8,580 nt of DNA. It comes from JBNJEL01 sp051745835 (GTDB lineage: Bacteria > Bacillota > Halanaerobiia > Halobacteroidales > Acetohalobiaceae). The notes beneath the pieces are model-generated. The model saw nothing but the letters and a program-made list of their open reading frames with translations. It ran no database searches and had not been told where the DNA came from. The position numbers and the translations under genes are program-made. Location: assembly GCA_051745835.1 (NCBI GenBank), contig JBNJEL010000080.1, positions 1 to 8,580 on the forward strand, read 5' to 3'. Of the stretch, positions 4,137 through 8,580 are shown piece after piece; positions within the stretch are counted from its first letter, which is position 1; each line of letters starts with the position of its first letter.

Positions 4137-5339
4137 ATGGAGAAGTCTGATGTGTTAATAGTAGGTGGTGGCCCAGCTGGGCTATCTGCTGCTTTATATG
4201 CTTCGCGGTCAAAACTTGATACTTTAGTCTTAGAGAAGAAGAGCCGTACTGGAGGGCAGTTAAGAAATTATGAAGAGATGGAGAATTATCCTGGTAATTT
4301 AGAGGCTAGTGCACCAGAATTAATGGCTCGTTTTCGTAAGCAGGCTGAAGAGTTTGGGACTCAGTTTGCCAAAGGAGAGGTAGCTAAGTTATCAGTAGAT
4401 GGCTTTCATAAGACTGTTATTACTAAAGATGGCACTGAATATCAAGCTAAAAGTGTTGTTCTAGCTACAGGAGCTGATCCACGTAAGTTAGGTGTTACGG
4501 GTGAAGAGGAGTTTAAGGGTAAAGGTGTTTCTTACTGTGCTACTTGTGATGCTGACTTCTTTGTAGATTTAGAGGTAGTGGTAGTAGGTAATGGAAATTC
4601 AGCTATCGAAGAGGCAATCTATTTAACTAAGTTTGCTAGCAAAGTTACAGTAATTGTTATTCATGAAGAGGGCGTAATGGATGCCGAGAAGATACTACAG
4701 GAGCGTGCTTATCAGAATGATAAAATTGAATTTGTTTGGAACTCTACTTTAGAGGAGGTTAAGGGAGAAGGATTAGTCGATACAGCAGTAATTAAGAATA
4801 TTAAGAGTGGTGAAACTACTGATCTTAGCTGCGATGGAATCTTTATCTTTATTGGGCGAGTGCCTAGAACAGATTTTGTAGCTGATCAAGTAGAGTTAAC
4901 TGAGGGGAATTATATTAAGACTGATGATAAGTTAGAGACTAATCTGCCGGGAGTTTATGCAGCCGGAGATGTTAGAGAGAAGTTCTTACGACAGGTAGTC
5001 ACCGCTGCTAGTGATGGTGCAGTAGCTGCGATGGCAGCAGGTGGTTATATTGAAGAGGAAGAGTACTGGCAGGAGAATGTAATTGCAGCCGAAGAAGATG
5101 TATTAGTTGTCTTTTGGAGTCCAACAAATCAAGCAAGTATGGAAGTGATTAATCAATTAGAAGGATTGAATTTAAAAGCTAATGGAGTTAAGTTAGTGAA
5201 GGTCGATATGTATAAGAATACTAGAATAGCTAATCGCTATCAGGTAACAGAGATTCCAACAATACTCAAGGTAAGCGGTACGGAGGTTGTGGCTAAGCTA
5301 GAACAACCAGAACTAAGTGAGATTGAGGATTTAATCTAA
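4137..5339 (+). CDS. trxB: thioredoxin reductase with C-terminal cysteine-less thioredoxin-like domain
   Basis: The flavoprotein feeds electrons to the thioredoxin that reduces GrdA. Residues 1 to about 310 form a normal thioredoxin reductase. The FAD motif GGGPAGLSAALYAS is near residue 10, the redox pair is C134-A-T-C137, a second nucleotide motif G151-N-G-N-S-A lies in the middle, and A275-A-G-D-V with RQVVTAASDGAVAA ends the FAD domain. The NADPH-phosphate motif HRRxxxR of ordinary enzymes is replaced by H176-E-E-G-V-M-D182, so NADPH preference is doubtful. Residues from about 312 to 400 are extra. VLVVFWSPTNQASM (322-335) aligns with the thioredoxin active-site strand, but the CGPC cysteines are N331 and S334. 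The cis-proline segment EIPTILKV is kept. The 400-residue length compares with about 310-320 in the usual family. A GGGGAGGG ribosome site (4123-4130) precedes ATG 4137 by 6 bases. trxA follows after 28 bases. Confidence 0.93.
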   Translation: MEKSDVLIVGGGPAGLSAALYASRSKLDTLVLEKKSRTGGQLRNYEEMENYPGNLEASAPELMARFRKQAEEFGTQFAKGEVAKLSVDGFHKTVITKDGTEYQAKSVVLATGADPRKLGVTGEEEFKGKGVSYCATCDADFFVDLEVVVVGNGNSAIEEAIYLTKFASKVTVIVIHEEGVMDAEKILQERAYQNDKIEFVWNSTLEEVKGEGLVDTAVIKNIKSGETTDLSCDGIFIFIGRVPRTDFVADQVELTEGNYIKTDDKLETNLPGVYAAGDVREKFLRQVVTAASDGAVAAMAAGGYIEEEEYWQENVIAAEEDVLVVFWSPTNQASMEVINQLEGLNLKANGVKLVKVDMYKNTRIANRYQVTEIPTILKVSGTEVVAKLEQPELSEIEDLI

Positions 5340-5367
5340 GCTTAATAATCTTAAGGGGGTTAAAGAG

Positions 5368-5688
5368 ATGATAGAAGTAGATAAGGAGAATTATGAAGAA
5401 GAAGTATTGGAAGCTGATCAGCCGGTGATGGTAGATTACTGGGGTGAAGGTTGTGAACACTGCTTAGAATTGATGCCTGGTGTAGAAGAGTTAGCTGAAA
5501 AGTACGGCTCAGATATGAAGTTTGCTAAATTAAATATTAAGGGTAACCGTCGTTTAGCAATGAGTCAACAGGTGATTGGTCTTCCATCAATGGTCTTTTA
5601 TGTAGATGGTGAGAAGGTAGCTCACTTAAGTGGTGATGACTTAACTCTAGAAGAGATTGAAGAACAGATTCAAGAGATTATTGCCTAA
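5368..5688 (+). CDS. trxA: thioredoxin of the glycine reductase operon (active site CEHC)
   Basis: This 106-residue thioredoxin receives electrons from TrxB and reduces the oxidised selenide-sulfide of GrdA after each turnover. The fold is complete: the strand PVMVDYW ends at W25, the active site is W25-G-E-G-C29-E-H-C32, and the cis-proline loop is VIGLPSMVFY. The site differs from the usual W-C-G-P-C by the inserted-looking G-E-G before the first cysteine and by Glu-His between the cysteines. Thioredoxins linked to glycine reductase commonly have non-standard sites of the C-E-x-C type. It starts at ATG 5368, 7 bases after AAGGGGGT. The grdE start lies 18 bases after its stop, so the genes are co-transcribed and probably translationally coupled. 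Confidence 0.95.
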   Translation: MIEVDKENYEEEVLEADQPVMVDYWGEGCEHCLELMPGVEELAEKYGSDMKFAKLNIKGNRRLAMSQQVIGLPSMVFYVDGEKVAHLSGDDLTLEEIEEQIQEIIA

Positions 5689-5693
5689 TTGAA

Positions 5694-5701
5694 GGGAGGA
5701 G
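5694..5701 (+). promoter_or_regulatory. ribosome binding site that decides the grdE start
   Basis: GGGAGGAG at 5694-5701 is 5 bases before ATG 5707. The in-frame TTG at 5689, directly after the trxA stop, would put this site inside the coding sequence. The protein from 5707 begins MKLELGKI, as GrdE proteins do. Confidence 0.8.
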
Positions 5702-5706
5702 AGCTA

Positions 5707-6996
5707 ATGAAGTTAGAATTAGGAAAGATTAAGATTGCAGATGTAGAGTTTGGCTCTGAAACCAAAGTAGTTGGTGATACATTACAGGTGAATAAGGAAG
5801 AGTTGATAGAGTTAGTTGCCGGTGAAGATGACCGCATTACTGATATCAAGATTGATTTAGCTAAGCCGGGGGATAAGACGAGAATTATTCCGGTCAAGGA
5901 TGTAATTGAACCGCGAGTTAAAGTTTCAGGTTCAGGAGGTATCTTTCCAGGGATTATAGCTGATGAAGAGATAGTAGGTTCCGGAACGACTTATGCCTTA
6001 GATGGTGTAGCAGTAGTTACTACGGGGCAGATAGTTGGCTTCCAGGAAGGGATTATTGATATGTCGGGACCAGGAGCTGATTATACCCCATTCTCTAATC
6101 TAAATAATATTGTAGTTGATTGTCAGGTTGAAGAAGATTTAGCCCAGCACGAGCACGAGAAAATTATCCGGATGGTTGGCTTTAAGGCAGCTACTTACCT
6201 CGGAAAAGTTGCTCAAGAGTTAGAGCCAGATACGATCCAGACTTTCGAACATCCTTCACTTCCCGAAGCTATTGCCCAATATCCAGACTTACCACGCGTA
6301 GGCTATGTCTATATGTTACAGAGTCAAGGACTACTACATGATACTTATGTTTATGGTGTAGATGCTAAGCAGTTATTACCTACACTTATCTCACCTACGG
6401 AAGTAATGGACGGTGCTATCGTCAGTGGTAACTGTGTCTCTGCTTGTGATAAGAACCCAACTTATGTTCACCAGAATAATCCGATTATCGAAGACCTCTA
6501 TCAACACCACGGCAGTGAGTATAATTTTGTAGGAACGATCATTACTAATGAGAATGTTACGTTAGGAGATAAAGAACGCTCCTCTAATTATACAGCTAAG
6601 TTAGCTCAGCAGTTAGGTTTAGATGCAGCAATTGTATCTCAAGAAGGTTTCGGTAATCCTGATGCTGACTTAATTATGAACTGTACTAAGTTAGAAGAAG
6701 CGGGCATTAAGACAGTACTTACTACTGATGAGTATGCTGGACGCGATGGCTCTTCACAGTCATTAGCAGATGCTGATTCACGAGCTGATGCAGTAGTAAC
6801 CGCTGGTAATGCTAATCAGTTAGTAACTTTACCGCCGATGGATAAGGTGATCGGTAATCAAGAGACAGCCAATGTGGTTGCTGGTGGATTTGATGGTAGT
6901 TTAAGTGAAGATGGCAGCATTACTACTGAGTTGCAGGCGATTATTGGTGCGACTAATGAGCTCGGGTTTAATAAATTGAGTGCTCGTGGATACTAA
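5707..6996 (+). CDS. grdE: glycine reductase protein B proprotein GrdE (pyruvoyl precursor)
   Basis: GrdE is made as a proprotein that cleaves itself at an internal cysteine, giving two subunits of the substrate-activating protein B. The new N-terminal pyruvoyl group forms a Schiff base with the amine substrate. From ATG 5707 it has 429 residues, the family's usual length. Conserved blocks are VKDVIEPRVKVSGSGG, VGFQEGIIDMSGPGADY, PRVGYVYMLQSQGLLHDTY and the cleavage region GAIVSGNC243VSAC247DKNPTY. The expected scission is just before C243 and yields fragments of about 242 and 187 residues. The end IIGATNELGFNKLSARGY also matches. Paralogues GrdG (sarcosine) and GrdI (betaine) are similar. 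The operon context with trx genes, grdA and grdB favours GrdE. The next gene begins 25 bases downstream. Confidence 0.95.
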   Translation: MKLELGKIKIADVEFGSETKVVGDTLQVNKEELIELVAGEDDRITDIKIDLAKPGDKTRIIPVKDVIEPRVKVSGSGGIFPGIIADEEIVGSGTTYALDGVAVVTTGQIVGFQEGIIDMSGPGADYTPFSNLNNIVVDCQVEEDLAQHEHEKIIRMVGFKAATYLGKVAQELEPDTIQTFEHPSLPEAIAQYPDLPRVGYVYMLQSQGLLHDTYVYGVDAKQLLPTLISPTEVMDGAIVSGNCVSACDKNPTYVHQNNPIIEDLYQHHGSEYNFVGTIITNENVTLGDKERSSNYTAKLAQQLGLDAAIVSQEGFGNPDADLIMNCTKLEEAGIKTVLTTDEYAGRDGSSQSLADADSRADAVVTAGNANQLVTLPPMDKVIGNQETANVVAGGFDGSLSEDGSITTELQAIIGATNELGFNKLSARGY

Positions 6997-7021
6997 ATTT
7001 GTAGTCTAAGGAGGAGATAGT

Positions 7022-8326
7022 GTGGCTGATAAGTTAAGGATAGTTCATTATATTAATCAGTTCTTTGGTCAGATTGGTGGAGAAGAGAAGGCAGATATTC
7101 CACCGCAGATGAAAGAGGGGGCAGTTGGTCCCGGCAACTTCTTGAATGGTCAGTTAGGCGATCAGGCAGAAGTAGTACAGACAATTATCTGTGGAGATTC
7201 TTACTTTAATGAGCATGATGAAGAAGCAGTAGCTGAAATTAGCGAGATGTTAAGTGAAGCTGATCCTGATCTCGTAGTGGCAGGTCCAGCCTTTAATGCG
7301 GGTCGATATGGTATGGCTTGCGGACGGGTAGCCCAATTGGCTTGTGAAGAATTTAATTTACCAGTGATTTCAGGGATGTATCCTGAAAATCCAGGTTATG
7401 AAATGTATAATAATTATGCTTATATTGTAGAGACGGCTGATTCAGCAGCAGGGATGCGAGAAGCGCTACCGAATATGATTACTTTAATTGAAAGCTATAT
7501 TGCTCAAGATGGAGAGTTAGGGCGACCTGAAGAAGAAGGATACTTACCGCGCGATATTCGTAAGAATGTCTTTAGGGACGAACGAGGTTCTACGCGAGCG
7601 GTTAAGATGTTAATTAAGAAATTAAACGGAGAAGAGTTTACTACTGAGTATCCAATGCCTGAATTTGACTTAGTAGAGCCAGTAGATGCTATTTATAATA
7701 TGAGTAGTACTAAGGTAGCACTAGTGACTTCTGGCGGTATTGTACCAGGAGGTAATCCAGATCATATTGAGTCTTCTAGTGCTTCTAAGTATGGTGAGTA
7801 CCAAATTGATGAAGTAGGCGAGACAGCCCACGGTGGCTATGATCCAGTCTATGCTAATCAAGATCCTAACTGTGTCTTACCAGTAGATGTGCTGCAGGAT
7901 TTAGAGTCGGAAGGAGTAATTGGAGAATTACATGATCGCTATTATTCAACGGTTGGTAACGGTACAGCAGTAGCTAATGCTAAAGCTTATGCAACAGAGA
8001 TTGCTGAGAAATTAGTAGATTCTGGGGTTGAAGCGGTTATCTTAACCTCAACCTGAGGAACTTGTACTCGTTGCGGTGCAACGATGGCAAAAGAGATTGA
8101 AAGAGCTGGCTTACCGGTAGTTCATGTGGCGACAGTAGTACCTATTTCGAAGACTGTAGGAGCTAATAGAATTGTACCTGCGATAGCAATTCCACACCCA
8201 TTAGGTAATCCGCAGCTAGCTCCTAAAGAGCAGAAGAAGATTAGACGTCAGATAATTGAGCAAGCTTTAGAAGCATTACAGACAGAGGTTGATGGTCAGA
8301 CTGTCTTTGGTGATGAAGAAGAGTAA
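7022..8326 (+). CDS. grdB: glycine reductase complex selenoprotein B, GrdB/GrdF/GrdH type (Sec345, in-frame TGA)
   Basis: This is the selenocysteine-containing large subunit of protein B, which works with GrdE to cleave the C-N bond of the substrate and transfer the carboxymethyl group to GrdA. It starts at GTG 7022 behind AAGGAGGAG (7008-7016) and gives 434 residues to TAA 8326 when TGA 8054-8056 is read as selenocysteine. The N-terminus ADKLRIVHYINQFFGQIGGEEKADI, the block AGPAFNAGRYGMACG, the segment VTSGGIVPGGNPDHIESSSASKYGEY and the site TSTU345GTC348TRC351GATM are hallmarks. The post-UGA part continues with VVPISKTVGANRIVPAIAIPHPLGNP. Read without recoding, it would look like two proteins (344 and about 80 residues). 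GrdB, GrdF and GrdH share this core. Glycine is the likeliest substrate from the adjacent grdE, but specificity cannot be proven by inspection. Confidence 0.95.
8054..8084 (+). promoter_or_regulatory. selenocysteine UGA and SECIS hairpin in grdB
   Basis: After TGA 8054-8056, TCGTTGC (8068-8074) pairs perfectly with GCAACGA (8078-8084) around the triloop GGT (8075-8077), 18 bases after the UGA. A stable 7-bp stem with a G/U apical loop at this distance is what bacterial SelB recognises. The hairpin is fully inside the coding sequence, over the TRCGATM codons. Confidence 0.88.
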
Positions 8327-8343
8327 ATTGGAGGTGGAGATTA

Positions 8344-8580
8344 ATGGTTTCTCCTGTGATCAAAGGGAGCAGTTATATCTTAGTTCATACACCGCATACT
8401 TTAATGCAGCATGGTTCAACTCAAGCTATGGAGCGAGATAAGAATCCGGATAGTGATTATTTATCAGAGCTGCCTAACTTCTTACGTGACTATAAAGCAG
8501 CAGTTGATTATGGACCTAATCAAGCTTATATTGGTAACTTAGCAGTGGATGAATTGGGTGCAGCTGATCAGCCTTGGTAT
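8344..8580 (+). CDS. grdC: glycine/sarcosine/betaine reductase complex protein C, beta subunit GrdC (5' part)
   Basis: The first 79 residues of GrdC are visible and the gene runs off the window; the full family length is about 510. Protein C (GrdC with GrdD) takes the carboxymethyl group from the GrdA selenium, converts it to an enzyme-bound acetyl thioester and releases acetyl phosphate, which yields ATP. The opening VIKGSSYILVHTPHTLMQHGSTQ, the segment DYLSELPNFLRDYKAAVDY and the block PNQAYIGNLAVDELG match the family, which resembles beta-ketoacyl synthase III. GGAGGTGGAG at 8331-8340 precedes ATG 8344 by 3 bases (GGAGG by 8). The gap to the grdB stop is 17 bases, continuing the same operon. 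Confidence 0.95.
   Translation, partial: MVSPVIKGSSYILVHTPHTLMQHGSTQAMERDKNPDSDYLSELPNFLRDYKAAVDYGPNQAYIGNLAVDELGAADQPWY

Noticed and set aside
5685..5897. 70-residue reading frame on the minus strand at the start of grdE
   Set aside because: It is a shadow of the well-supported grdE frame, with low-complexity Ser/Asn composition.
8084..8326. Independent 80-residue protein starting at ATG 8084
   Set aside because: It is the C-terminal part of GrdB after Sec345. The ATG is the Met of the GATM motif and lies at the end of the SECIS stem.
1..8580. CRISPR array, insertion sequence, tRNA or rRNA gene
   Set aside because: No regularly spaced repeats, transposase frame, terminal inverted repeats or RNA gene folds are visible.

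Overview
The window is AT-rich DNA read almost entirely from the + strand. It looks like a strictly anaerobic, low-GC, amino-acid- or betaine-fermenting Firmicute. The combination of a selenoprotein glycine reductase operon with a NifX/Mrp/DUF5320/DUF134 metal-cofactor cluster, together with the codon style, fits a halophilic anaerobe of the Halanaerobiales (Acetohalobium-like). That placement is an inference from gene content and not a database match.

Left part (1-2650), a putative Fe-S/molybdenum cofactor-handling cluster. A NifX/NifB-like small protein (100-453) and an Mrp/NBP35-type Fe-S scaffold ATPase (478-1263) are followed by a strong hairpin terminator. A perfect-consensus sigma-A promoter then drives two small DUF5320-type proteins, 1473-1640 and 1679-2023. 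They share an N-terminal signature but have different tails. After another terminator, an extended -10 promoter drives a DUF134 helix-turn-helix/zinc-ribbon regulator (start corrected to 2212), which is closed by a third terminator at 2611-2648. The DUF5320 promoter carries a 10-bp direct repeat, which is a candidate operator.

Middle (2649-3013), a non-coding AT-rich spacer. It ends in a TTGACA promoter abutted by a 9-bp inverted repeat and a leader of about 100 nt.

Right part (3014-8580), the glycine reductase operon in the order grdX, grdA, trxB, trxA, grdE, grdB, grdC (cut by the window edge). Two genes are selenoproteins whose in-frame TGA codons split the open reading frame: grdA (3584-4054, Sec42 in CFVU) and grdB (7022-8326, Sec345 in the U-x2-C-x2-C motif). 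Each TGA is followed at the right distance by a bacterial-type SECIS hairpin, and the one in grdB is a 7-bp perfect stem. Electrons flow from TrxB to TrxA to GrdA. Protein B (the GrdB selenoprotein plus the self-cleaving pyruvoyl proprotein GrdE) activates the substrate and hands a carboxymethyl group to the selenium of GrdA. Protein C (GrdC with GrdD beyond the window) releases acetyl phosphate.

The least expected element is TrxB. It is 400 residues long instead of about 310, because a C-terminal thioredoxin-fold domain is fused to it. In that domain the active-site cysteines are replaced (C-G-P-C position reads N-Q-A-S). The usual HRRxxxR NADPH-phosphate-binding motif is also replaced by an acidic stretch (HEEGVMD). 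This suggests an altered electron donor and a non-catalytic docking domain.
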